Positions 1 to 7,531 of a stretch of DNA of 64,000 nucleotides are shown piece by piece. Each line of letters opens with the position of its first letter. The first letter of the stretch is position 1. The notes under the pieces are model-generated. The model saw only the letters and a program-made list of their open reading frames with translations, did no database searches and was not told the DNA's origin. The translations under genes and the position numbers were made by a program. This DNA comes from CAWEFA01 sp963808135 (GTDB lineage: Bacteria > Bacteroidota > Bacteroidia > Bacteroidales > DTGW01). The stretch lies in NCBI GenBank assembly GCA_963808135.1, contig CAWEFA010000027.1:62001-126000 (forward strand), read 5' to 3'.

Positions 1-113
1 AATTTGATTAAAACTTGCAAACTAACCTCGTTAAAAATCTATAAGTTATTAACCTTATAAATTGATTATTAACACCTTGTTCGCCTATAATTCGCCTTTT
101 GATACTCGACTAT

Positions 114-338
114 TTAGACTCCCTTTCCACGGATTGGAAAATCTTGTACTTTGATTTCCTCGAAAAAGCCTTTGGAAGTTAACTTATCGCTTTTATACTC
201 CTGCGGAGTATCATTCTTTTCTTCTAAATAAATATAAAGCTCTTTTTGAGATTGCTTTATATCGTTGATGTTAAAGTATTCCAGTAGGCCATCTGGCAAT
301 ACGAATTGTGCTATATCTAATCCTTCTTTCTGTTGCAT
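114..338 (-). pseudogene. ISAon1-type transposase N-terminal ORF, truncated
   Basis: A 74-residue product matches, from memory of the family, the N-terminal region of ISAon1-family transposases (ISL3-like, two-ORF elements of Bacteroidota). Tell-tale stretches are FVLPDGLLEYF near residue 12, then IYLEEKN, SKGFFEEI and QDFPIRGKG. The family ORF normally runs on past the RGKK motif for a further 40-50 residues; here it stops directly after RGKGV. The DDE-bearing second ORF expected downstream (below position 113) is not recognisable. It is therefore a remnant and cannot mobilise itself. The call rests on motif recall, not on a search. Confidence 0.7.
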
Positions 339-450
339 GTATTTTTATTGCAAAGAAATTAGATTTTTTTATTCCCCCAACTTTTCCTCTTGATCCATAT
401 CTAACCATTAGATTATAGATTTGGGTAAAACAGAAAAAAGATTTTTTGGG

Positions 451-642
451 TTAATTTCTCAAAAGTTCTTTCACCGAAATAGCATCTAAACCCTTGTAGT
501 TACAAAATTCATCAACAGTAACCAACTGGTGTTCTTCTTTGCTAAACTGCTTTTTAATCCTTTTGATAACATCACGACCCCATCGTTCGCTCTTTCCTGT
601 TACAATTTGCACATCTTTTGGATAAATACAAATCCTCTCCAT
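451..642 (-). CDS. Small conserved Bacteroidota protein, possible DNA-binding
   Basis: A 63-residue protein opening MERICIYPKDVQIVTGKSER and ending in a VDEFCNYKGL segment. Proteins of this size and pattern recur in Bacteroidota, often near mobile genes. The order of short helices (KDVQIVTGKSERWGRDVI, then VDEFCNYKGLDAISVKELL) resembles a small helix-turn-helix or excisionase-like fold. That fold assignment is inference; no function is established. It lies between an IS remnant and an element-like gene on the opposite strand, which fits an accessory setting. The start follows an AT-rich upstream region with no obvious Shine-Dalgarno sequence, as is normal in this phylum. Confidence 0.6.
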   Translation of the reverse strand: MERICIYPKDVQIVTGKSERWGRDVIKRIKKQFSKEEHQLVTVDEFCNYKGLDAISVKELLRN

Positions 643-838
643 TTTTGAAATACTATTTTAATACATTATCTATACTTAAGCCATACTCTAACTATACTGA
701 AGCTCAGTACAAAGATACTGAATTTTAAGGATGAATAATTTGTTTATAATGGAAAAATCGGCAGAAAAGAAAGTTAGTGGAAGTGATTATTTGCAAGGGA
801 TTCCGGCCTATTATAGTTTTACTCGAAAAAGTAAAATT

Positions 839-1588
839 ATGGCACGTCAAAATGGAATTATTAAAATAGATGGTACACTTGAAAATCTTACCTTCTACAA
901 AACACAAGACGGAAATCTTGTAAAAACAAAAAGTGGTGTTTCTGCTGACCGCATAGCAAATGACCCGAACTTTCAGAGAACAAGAGAGAATGGAGCTGAG
1001 TTTGGTAGTGTTGCAACTGCTGGGAAATTACTCCGTGATGCAGTTCGCAATCTTATGATGAATGCATCTGACAATCGGGTAACATCAAGAATAACTCAGG
1101 TTATGACTGCTATTAAAAATTATGACACTACATCAGTAAGAGGTAAACGTACTGTTGCTGTCGGCATTGGTGTCGCAGCTGGTCGGACATTACTTAAATG
1201 TTTAAATTTTAATGATAGTGCCATTCTTGGAGCTATTCTTTTCAAACCTTATGCAGTTAATACGACTACTGGTGTAATAACCATTGCAAGTCTTATTCCT
1301 TAAAATGATGTTGCCTTCCCGATGGGTGCAACGCATTTAAGCCTTACAGGAACTATGGGTAATGTGAATTTTGCAACTGGTGTTTGGGATGTAAGGCTTA
1401 CTAATGTTCTTAACCTTGCAATTACTACAACTTCAACCGCTGTAACATTAACTCCGACTGCATTACCAGCCGGTACAGGTACAAAACTATTCCTGTTAAA
1501 AATTGAGTTCTTTCAATTGCTTAATAGAGTACAATGTTCATTAAAGACTGGAGCTTACAATTCACTTGCAATCATAGAAACTGCTTAA
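839..1588 (+). pseudogene. Conserved Bacteroidota protein interrupted by in-frame TAA
   Basis: The natural start is ATG 839 (MARQNGIIKIDGTLENLTFY), where conservation begins; an in-frame ATG at 731 would add 36 unconserved residues. The frame reads through SVRGKRTVAVGIG to ...ITIASLIP, meets TAA at 1301-1303, then continues in the same frame as NDVAFPMGATHLSLTG and ends ...NSLAIIETA at 1588. Both halves look like parts of one protein of about 250 residues that I recall as common and uncharacterised in Bacteroidota. The break is one nonsense codon, not a frameshift, so a point mutation, sequencing error or read-through are all possible. A terminator-like hairpin follows at once. Confidence 0.7.
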
Positions 1589-2478
1589 GCTATCTAATCA
1601 CTTAGTCAAGATGAGGCTATCTAATCAGGGTAGCCTTTTTTATTTTCTATCATTTTCAAAAGAAAAGAGAAAAAACCGGAAAAAAAGAAAAAAGAAAGCT
1701 TGCCAGACAGGCGGGTTGCGGAATGGTGTCAAGGTTTTTGCGATATTTTTTGATACAACAAGAAAGGCATGGGAATATATCAAAAAATATTGCAAAACCC
1801 ATAGGGCTTGACCTTGAAACCATATTTTGGGGAGGCTTTGAGTGAACCCGCCTATCTTTGCTGTATTTTTTATTTTTTCAGAAAATCATCAATCATTGTC
1901 AGGTTGTCAACAGATAAGCCAAAAAAAAAGTAAGCCACCCTAAAAGGGCAGCCTACCAATAGAGAATGACAGCCACAAAAGCTGAATAGAAACCAACGAA
2001 ACCGCACCACCTAAATAATAGAAGTTAAAGCGAACCGTGTTGCAACTATAGGCAATCAACCACCAGCCAGCTAACCTACAACGAAAGATACACTTAAACA
2101 TAATGCTTTATGGTCACAGGTTGGGGGACAAAGATGCAAGGGCAGACCAAAAAATACTCTTTTTGTTTTGACCGCTTTGGTTTTGGGCAAAAGAAAAAGG
2201 AAGATTTTTTAAGGCTGGCGAAGCGAACCCTTGACAGTTTTGGCAACCATGCCTGTAACTTTGCTATTATGTTTTGGTTTATTTGTTATATAATGATTTT
2301 TTCTTGTCTTCGATTTTTTTGTATTTATACTGTATGGTTGCCGAAGAAGGAAGAGGAATACAATATGACCTGATTTATGCGGTGGACAATTGATTTTCAG
2401 AATTTCTTAATTTTGATTTTTAAGCACATATTTGATATAAAGAAACAAAAAGGACAGTATCACCAAAATCAATAGAAA
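1589..2478 (+). other. Intergenic stretch with nested inverted repeats, no convincing gene
   Basis: About 890 bp without a gene I can support. After the terminator comes a nested inverted-repeat block (about 1708-1853): outer arms AGGCGGGTT / AACCCGCCT and inner arms GCGATATTTTTTGATA / TATCAAAAAATATTGC. This could fold as a long structured RNA or be a MITE-like relic. Two open frames here (about 1611-1811 and 2110-2373) are lysine- or phenylalanine-rich, lack family resemblance and are probably chance. I see nothing further between 1854 and 2478. Confidence 0.4.
1614..1642 (+). terminator. Rho-independent terminator
   Basis: Stem GGCTA (about 1615) pairs with TAGCC (about 1631) across an 11-nt loop and is followed by a run of six T. 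It sits about 25 bp after the stop of the preceding gene and points the same way. Confidence 0.65.
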
Positions 2479-3180
2479 ATGGATAATCAAATTCTAAAGG
2501 AAATAAAGGAATTACGTCGACTACTTTCGAAATTAATTGGAACATCTGATTTGCCTGAAAAACAGAGATTCTCTACCCTGGCTTTGGATAAGGCAGCAGA
2601 GGAATTTAAAAGTTTATCGATTCAACATGGAGAGTGGATTAGTGATATTTCGAAAATCATAAAGGGCGCACCTTATGATTCAGGTAAATTTATTATTGAG
2701 AAATTTGGGTTCAATAACTACTTTACTCGAGGTAAAACAAAGTATTTCAACCGGAAAGATTTGATGGCACTTAATAATGAATTGAAAAAACGGAATATCA
2801 ATCTTGCCCGATATATTGAGCTTATTAATGATCAAGAAAAATTCAAAAAATATATTGAAAGCGCACAAAAAGGGGAAAAGAAAGGGAAACACTTCCAATT
2901 GCCTGAAGGACTAAAAGATGTTCAAACCTCATCATGCCCACCTCCTCCATTGGAAATTATTCAAAACCATATCGATACTCTAAAAGTTGAGTTTGAAAAA
3001 TTTAAATTGGTTGAGTATATAGACCTTTATGAAGATTCAACTTATGCCATGGTCAAATATGAGTATTATTTTGACCGTTATTTGGATGCTTCAAAAAAGA
3101 AACAATGCCGAAAGTGGTGCGAAGATTTTAACTATGCCGATCATTCATTAAAGAAAGTTATAGAACTTAAAAATGAGTAG
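2479..3180 (+). CDS. Hypothetical protein, possible helix-turn-helix N-terminal half
   Basis: A 233-residue soluble, charged protein that I do not recognise. It begins with a short amphipathic helix (MDNQILKEIKELRRLLSKLI). A middle segment (about residues 55-105, HGEWISDISKIIKGAPYDS then FTRGKTKYFNRKDLMALNNE) has the look of a small DNA-binding domain. There is a proline patch near residue 153 (CPPPPLEI) and a tyrosine-rich C-terminal third. No signal peptide or membrane segment is visible. It is convergent with the hip operon (30 bp between the ends) and sits in the accessory patch. DNA-binding is inference only. Confidence 0.55.
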   Translation: MDNQILKEIKELRRLLSKLIGTSDLPEKQRFSTLALDKAAEEFKSLSIQHGEWISDISKIIKGAPYDSGKFIIEKFGFNNYFTRGKTKYFNRKDLMALNNELKKRNINLARYIELINDQEKFKKYIESAQKGEKKGKHFQLPEGLKDVQTSSCPPPPLEIIQNHIDTLKVEFEKFKLVEYIDLYEDSTYAMVKYEYYFDRYLDASKKKQCRKWCEDFNYADHSLKKVIELKNE

Positions 3181-3209
3181 TTAACTACTTTTAATGTAAG
3201 TATATCTGC

Positions 3210-4217
3210 TTAAACCAAATTTAACATTGCCAATCGTTCATTATAATGACTTAAGTATTGCGACTTTGTTTCTTCGTCAAGGAATGATCTTTTTACTAAC
3301 TTTTCAACTTCGATTTGTTTCTGAAGAAATGGTTCAAGTAATTTGTTTACTCTGTTCTCATTTATATCAATTATTTTTCCGAATTCAATAAAATCTTCTT
3401 TACATGGATTGTGCTGGGGATTATTGATTCTGCAATCGGACCAATGCCATTCCTTAAATAATTCATCATTTAAAGCAAAAAGACCTTCTTCCTCCACATG
3501 AATTCTGGTATCCAACAAGTCATAAGCAGGACTTAGGACATAATCACCATTTATTGTTTCAAGTAAGGAGAAATTCTTCAGGTGAGCATCACTATTGGAA
3601 AATAAAAAGTTAAAAACTATCAAATTATAAAATTTCTCCATTTCAATTTTCCAAGCTCCAACATGTTCTTTTACAAGTTCGGCAACACCTTCATAGGAAT
3701 AGTCATATTTAAAGTTTTTCCCTGCATTTTCCTCTGTTTTACCTGCCAATGATGCAAAATCTTCTTTACCTAATTTGACTCCATTGTCTCCAACGTCAAA
3801 TCGTTTGGTAATGTATGCGGGTTCATCGTTGCTAAAAAAAACTAATCCATTTTCTGCAGTTGTGATTTTATATACTTGACTGGCAATTTGCATAGTTACA
3901 TGCTCATTTGCGGGCACCATGCCAGTTTTTTGTAGGCCATGAGGTTTTGGTTTGAGGATATATGTGCCTTGCTCTTTTTCTTCAGTTAATCGTAGGTTAT
4001 TTTTTTCAAGCAGAACTGAATATTTCTCCTGCACTCCTGAAATAGAAATTCTTTTTCTGTTTTGCATAAATTTCTTTTGATCCTCTTCATCAATTTCGGG
4101 AGCATTATAGGGTAAGATATGGCTAACCTTTCGCCCTCCAAACATTCTGCGAAGAAAAAGCGGACTATATTCTGAAAACCCTTCTAATAACAATCCAGGG
4201 CAATTTTTTATTTCCAT
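3210..4217 (-). CDS. hipT: HipT-like serine/threonine kinase toxin
   Basis: 335 residues, the length I recall for HipT of the tripartite HipBST system, and lacking the N-terminal subdomain of two-component HipA. The Gly-rich loop reads RISISGVQEK, placing serines at 58 and 60; E. coli HipT autophosphorylates two serines of an equivalent S-I-S motif at 57/59. An ATP-site lysine is in YILKPKP (about K89). The catalytic Asp is D210 in FSNSDAHLKN, and the metal-binding Asp is D233 in PAYDLL. In known relatives the target is an aminoacyl-tRNA synthetase (TrpS for HipT); the target here cannot be read from sequence. It is last in the hipB-hipS-hipT operon, 11 bp after hipS, and appears intact. Confidence 0.88.
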   Translation of the reverse strand: MEIKNCPGLLLEGFSEYSPLFLRRMFGGRKVSHILPYNAPEIDEEDQKKFMQNRKRISISGVQEKYSVLLEKNNLRLTEEKEQGTYILKPKPHGLQKTGMVPANEHVTMQIASQVYKITTAENGLVFFSNDEPAYITKRFDVGDNGVKLGKEDFASLAGKTEENAGKNFKYDYSYEGVAELVKEHVGAWKIEMEKFYNLIVFNFLFSNSDAHLKNFSLLETINGDYVLSPAYDLLDTRIHVEEEGLFALNDELFKEWHWSDCRINNPQHNPCKEDFIEFGKIIDINENRVNKLLEPFLQKQIEVEKLVKRSFLDEETKSQYLSHYNERLAMLNLV

Positions 4218-4228
4218 AGTATTTATAT

Positions 4229-4552
4229 CTAATTAATTTGCTTAATAGTTATTGCTCCAATGGTGTCGTATTGAGCTGTGGCCAATAACAAACCAAAAAA
4301 ATCATGCTCATCTATTTTTAATTGCTTTGACTGAACCACCCTATTTGTCCCTTCAGATAGCATGTTATAGAAAAAAGGAAATAAATATTTTGAAGTGTGA
4401 ACCAATTGTTTCTTTGGCAGGGTCAGACTTATTCCAGGTTTTGTTTTATCATTAAAGTACGAAGAATCGTATGTAAATACGAATGTGCTACTATCTGTCT
4501 CAGCTAATATCCCTGTTAAAATACCATTTCTATAGACTTCAGCTTTTCTCAT
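4229..4552 (-). CDS. hipS: HipS-like antitoxin (detached HipA N-terminal subdomain)
   Basis: A 107-residue protein with the HipA N-terminal subdomain pattern: a VYRNGILTGILAE opening strand pair, a Y-D-x-S-Y-F motif, PGISLTLP, then FPFFYNMLSEG. In classic hipBA this module is fused to the kinase; here it is separate, as in hipBST, where HipS rather than HipB neutralises the kinase. Its ATG overlaps the hipB stop (ATGA), indicating translational coupling. There is no tryptophan anywhere in the protein, whereas as I recall E. coli HipS inserts a Trp into the kinase active site, so the neutralising contact may differ. Confidence 0.82.
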   Translation of the reverse strand: MRKAEVYRNGILTGILAETDSSTFVFTYDSSYFNDKTKPGISLTLPKKQLVHTSKYLFPFFYNMLSEGTNRVVQSKQLKIDEHDFFGLLLATAQYDTIGAITIKQIN

Positions 4553-4761
4553 TTATTAGGTTTTTTTAGTTCGAGTTTGATTTCAATGCCTAATATATCA
4601 GCAATCTTTTGTAAATTATTTAATGTTATATTTCCTTTGCCACTTTCAAACCGCTTTAATGTTGCAATTCCTACTTCTGAAAGTTCTGCAAGGTATTCCT
4701 GGTTTATGCCCAGAATATCCTTTCTTTCTTTTATTACTTTTATAATCTCTTCGTTTGTCAT
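4549..4761 (-). CDS. hipB: HipB-like XRE-family repressor
   Basis: From ATG 4761 the product is 70 residues (MTNEEIIKVIKERKDILGIN...) with a canonical HTH_3 fold: INQEYLAELSEVGIATLKRF, then ESGKGNITLNNLQKIADIL. A longer frame opens at 4848, but its first 29 codons run through two of the operator palindromes and give a non-conserved hydrophobic leader, so the internal start is preferred. HipB proteins bind palindromes upstream of their own operon and in hipBST also potentiate HipS. Upstream are three near-identical palindromes (4781, 4842, 4903), which are its likely operators. First gene of the operon. Confidence 0.82.
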   Translation of the reverse strand: MTNEEIIKVIKERKDILGINQEYLAELSEVGIATLKRFESGKGNITLNNLQKIADILGIEIKLELKKPNK

Positions 4762-4780
4762 TTCAAAAAAAATAAGTTCG

Positions 4781-4796
4781 GTATCATATATGATAC
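4781..4796. promoter_or_regulatory. hip operator 1 (promoter-proximal palindrome)
   Basis: GTATCATATATGATAC is a perfect 16-bp palindrome located 19 bp upstream of the preferred hipB start. Binding here would cover the transcription start of the candidate promoter at 4804-4834. Confidence 0.75.
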
Positions 4797-4803
4797 TATT
4801 GAG

Positions 4804-4834
4804 TAAAGATATGGTATATTTAATTAAAAAACAA
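4804..4834 (-). promoter_or_regulatory. Candidate hip promoter (Bacteroidota type)
   Basis: On the minus strand a TTG (complement of 4832-4834) is followed after about 20 nt by TATCTTTA (complement of 4804-4811). This approximates the Bacteroidota -33 TTG / -7 TAnnTTTG signals. It sits neatly between operators 1 and 2, as expected for an autorepressed toxin-antitoxin promoter. The match is imperfect. Confidence 0.4.
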
Positions 4835-4841
4835 TATAAAA

Positions 4842-4857
4842 GTATCATTTATGATAC
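4842..4857. promoter_or_regulatory. hip operator 2
   Basis: GTATCATTTATGATAC differs from operator 1 by one central base. It lies exactly 61 bp upstream of operator 1, just beyond the putative -33 region. Confidence 0.75.
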
Positions 4858-4902
4858 CGTAGAAGATGATTCGACTTTATATAGTGTACAATTGTGAGAA
4901 TA

Positions 4903-4918
4903 GTATCATATATGATAC
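4903..4918. promoter_or_regulatory. hip operator 3
   Basis: GTATCATATATGATAC, identical to operator 1 and another 61 bp away, giving three sites on a fixed 61-bp pitch. Confidence 0.75.
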
Positions 4919-4938
4919 CGTTTGGTGGTTAAGAAAGT

Positions 4939-5085
4939 CTAATGATTTTGAACTATCCTGAATTTCTGGATAGTTGAAGTTCTATCCAACTCGCCACTAT
5001 TAAAAATATTCTGCAAGTATTCATTTGCCGTGCGAACATCAACATCAAAAAGTTCAGCCACATAACCTGATTTGTTCGGTTGATA
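4939..5085 (-). pseudogene. RhuM-family protein fragment
   Basis: Although too short and start-less for a normal ORF, the minus strand encodes SGYVAELFDVDVRTANEYLQ followed by NIFNSGELDR and STIQKFRIVQN, ending at TAG 4939-4941. This is the hallmark of the RhuM/virulence-protein family N-terminal domain (VAELFGV...NEHL.NIF..GEL...STI.KFRIVQ). Only about 45 codons remain. The fragment abuts the IS1 copy, so it was probably trimmed by IS-associated deletion. Confidence 0.7.
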
Positions 5086-5104
5086 TTAATAAACTAATAA
5101 ATTT

Positions 5105-5853
5105 GGCATTGTTAAATAAGTATAGCTAAATCATTATTCCATTTAAACATTAGCAATTTTATTGAATAAATCAACATATATTTTGCTTTTGTATAACATT
5201 TAGTTTTCCTTCTTAATCTTGCTAAGAAATGCCTGAAGAGACTATTATAGCCTTCTACTGTATATGTTTCTGCTTTTGTCTGAAACAATTGCTCTTTAGG
5301 TACAAATTCATTATAAGCTTTCCAATAGTCGGCACATACTATTCCTTTGGAAAATTCTTCAATTTTATTCCAGAGCTTTTTCCCTGTTTCTGTTCCTCGT
5401 GTGCCAATTTCACAATTGACGAACCTGTGCCCATTTCTATCAACAGCAATCCATATCCAGCAGTAGTTTTTTTTGAACCAATATATGTATGCATTTCATC
5501 CAATTCTACAACTTCAATTTCACCAGAATTTCTAAATTCATCTAGTTTTTCTCCAAAGGACTTTATCCAATTAAAAACAGCAACATGGCTTACATTTAAA
5601 TATCGTCCTATTGATCGAAACCCTAAACCTTCTAAATATAAAATCAATGCATTTCTTTTAAGGTTATTAGGCTTTCCTATTTGCTCAACAGTAAACTATG
5701 CTTGCAATCTTTACATAAATATCGTTGCTTTGATTTAACTATACCATCTTTACGGAAATTTTTACTTTTACATTTTGGGCAGCTATCCATATTCATTTCA
5801 TTTAGGTTTATAACTGTACAAATATATAAAAACTATACTAAATTAACAATACC
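5105..5853 (-). mobile_element. IS1-family insertion sequence, about 749 bp
   Basis: Terminal inverted repeats are GGCATTGTTAAATAAGTATA(G) at 5105-5125 and, inverted, GGTATTGTTAATTTAGTATA(G) at 5833-5853, matching at 18 of 21 positions. The transposase fills the interior and reads leftward. The size suits the family (IS1 is 768 bp). I find no matching target duplication: the right flank is an IS1634-type transposase gene cut at codons for PFIEKI, while the left flank is a rhuM fragment. That suggests a deletion next to the insertion after it landed. Confidence 0.8.
5112..5796 (-). pseudogene. IS1-family transposase, frameshifted
   Basis: Reconstructed across frames, the protein has an N-terminal zinc-finger (CPKCKSKNFRKDG, then RYLCKDC), a helix-turn-helix (IGRYLNVSHVAVFNWIKSFG), the DDE core starting VVELDEMHTYIGSKK, a second acidic motif VCADYWKAYNEF and the C-terminal VEGYNSLFRHFLARLRRKT. 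Two one-nucleotide shifts break it. One is near 5693-5696 before TVEQIGKP. The other is in the run of eight T (5467-5474, eight A on the coding strand) within SKKN. The second is a plausible slippery site, so a -1 programmed shift cannot be excluded there, but the first looks like damage or error. Confidence 0.78.
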
Positions 5854-6586
5854 CTTATTTTTTCGATAAACGGAATGAGCGTGTGGCCTTCGTAAATACT
5901 ACCTTCATAAATATCGTAACCAATTGCATAGCCTCCAAGTCCAACAAGCAAACCAATGTAAATCTGTGGGCATTGGTGTTTGCCATCTTTACTAAATCCG
6001 GTTTTGCGCAGATCATCCTCATCGCTTGCTTCAAAATACAACGTGGTCATGTCGTAAAATACAACACTGATTTTATTATTAAGAACTCTCAAAGTGTGAT
6101 TAAATGCAATATTCTCAACCTGTGGCTTCAGTTTGTCGTTCAATTTGTCCAAAAAACGATATACAGCATCTATATCCAGGCTTGTTCCCTGATAACGGTA
6201 TAAATAATTAATGGTTTTGAGCTTACTCAAAGGAAATGCCAGCCGGGCAATTACTAAATGACGGAAAAATTCGTCGTTAATAGCATTAAAGCCAATGTAA
6301 TTATATATTTTCCCAAAGATTATTTCGGGTCCGAGAGTGCGGATGCTTGCGTTGTCCAATTTAGAGAAGGCTTGCTCAATAGTTGCATCGCCCTCGAATC
6401 CGAAAAGCTTTTGGGATTACCACTAAGTCGCTCAATCTCTTGTCTGGCAAGGTGTACTAATTTTTCAATTTCCTGCTGCGTGGTGGCAGAACCTATTGTT
6501 TTAACTACTTTATAGCGTCCATTATGCTTCTGTATGACTTGAATACTAAAGCTCCCGGAAGAATTAGGTTTCTTTCTGATAAACAT
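5854..6586 (-). pseudogene. IS1634-family transposase, frameshifted and truncated
   Basis: The start gives MFIRKKPNSSGSFSIQVIQK, typical of IS1634/IS4-like transposases of Bacteroidota. After GNPK the frame shifts by one base near 6401-6412. The natural continuation, FEGDATIEQAFSKLDNASIR, runs in another frame through a first catalytic-region motif VFYDMTTLYFE and the segment YEGSIYEGHTLIPFIEKI, where the IS1 copy interrupts it. The second half of the DDE domain is absent. It has two independent lesions, so it is dead. Confidence 0.8.
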
Positions 6587-6655
6587 ACTTTAAAATTCGG
6601 GACACCCAAATTAAAAATACTTTTCAATATTTACAAGGGTTTCATAGGGTGTCCC
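5854..6655 (-). mobile_element. IS1634-type element, 5' half only
   Basis: The right boundary is placed at 6655, where GGGTGTCCC (6647-6655) ends and a uracil-DNA glycosylase reading frame begins immediately. A second inverted copy, GGGACACCC, is at 6599-6607. The left side is cut by the IS1 copy in the middle of the transposase gene, and the rest of the element is missing. This half-element is immobile. Confidence 0.65.
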
Positions 6656-6835
6656 AAAAAAGTGCGGAAAACAGGAAAAGAAACACTTATTGACTCATCA
6701 AAGCATTTGGTTTTAAAAACTGCCCATCCTTCGCCGTATTCTGTAACTTATGGATTCTTTGGCTGCCGTCATTTTTCGAAAACCAATCAATATCTTGAGG
6801 AACATGGGCTAAAACCTATCGACTGGCAATTATAA
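6656..6835 (+). pseudogene. ung: Uracil-DNA glycosylase C-terminal fragment
   Basis: Reading straight out of the IS end in the frame CPKKVRKTGKE, the sequence gives KHLVLKTAHPSPYSVTYGFF, GCRHFSKTNQYL and the terminus GLKPIDWQL. These are the signature C-terminal motifs of family-1 uracil-DNA glycosylase (the HPSPLS leucine/histidine loop and the closing PIDWQL). Only about 60 of some 220 codons survive; the catalytic GQDPYH region is lost with the sequence once left of the IS. Whether another ung copy exists elsewhere in the genome cannot be told. Confidence 0.85.
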
Positions 6836-6864
6836 ATTATGAAGCCCTAAACCTTAATGCTTCC

Positions 6865-7531
6865 TTACTGGTTGGCAATTGCATTGTTTAGGAACTTATT
6901 GAATGGCACAAGCGCAGTAAAAACTTCAGTTATTTCATCCATGAGACGGTTATCGTGAAGCATTTGAAAGGGAACATCTTTGGCAACCGAATAATTTTTA
7001 AATTTTAAGTATTCGATATAAGGAAAACCGGCAGGAAAATCTTTAGGTGGTTTTTTCAGCTTTTGGTCATCGTCGATGTTGCCGAAATGTTTTACAAAAG
7101 TTGGCTTTTGAACTATTTCAAGAAACTCGTCGATATTTTCATAAATTTCCAATCGTAATTTTTTTAAAATTTCCGGCATAGGCATATAAATGCCTCCGGC
7201 AAGCATATTCAACCCAGGTTCGATATGAAAATAATAACCTGCAAAACCGCTTTTCCTACCGCCTTTGACCATATAAGCGCCAAAATTTACTTTATAGGGC
7301 GTTTTGTCGTTTGAAAATCTTGTATCGCGATAAATACGAAAAGTGCAATCTTTTGGCTCGAGATAAGCAATATCTCTATCAATATTCCCGAAAACAGCAA
7401 TTATTTTAGCAGTGAAATTCTCAAATTCTTTTTTTGCTTCGTCGTACCAGTTTTTGTTTTTTTGAAACCACTCCCGATTTGTTGTTTTCTTTTAACTGCT
7501 CAAGAAAATCGGTAAGTCTTTTACTTATCAT
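6865..7531 (-). pseudogene. DUF2461 family protein, one frameshift
   Basis: ATG 7531 opens MISKRLTDFLEQLKENN; then a one-base insertion near 7485 shifts the frame. The true continuation reads NREWFQKNKNWYDEAKKEFE, FRIYRDTRFSNDKTPYK, MVKGGRKSGFAGYYFHIEPG and GIYMPMPEILKKLR. Those motifs identify the DUF2461 family (about 220 residues, function unknown). Apart from the single shift the protein is complete, so this may be an assembly error. The start overlaps the end of the preceding yfhO-like gene by 11 bp, which suggests an operon. Confidence 0.82.

Noticed and set aside
1611..1811. 66-codon open frame, Lys-rich N-terminal half
   Set aside because: Starts within the terminator and runs through the inverted-repeat block; no family resemblance.
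2110..2373. 87-codon open frame with hydrophobic C-terminus
   Set aside because: Composition is that of translated AT-rich non-coding DNA, and no conserved motif is visible.
4762..4848. Upstream extension of hipB to a start at 4848
   Set aside because: The added 29 residues are hydrophobic, unlike HipB proteins, and are encoded by operator DNA.
4577..4897. Plus-strand frame across hipB and its operators
   Set aside because: Antisense shadow of hipB; includes the operator palindromes.
5229..5738. 169-codon plus-strand frame
   Set aside because: It is the antisense of the IS1 transposase gene, whose motifs are clear on the minus strand.
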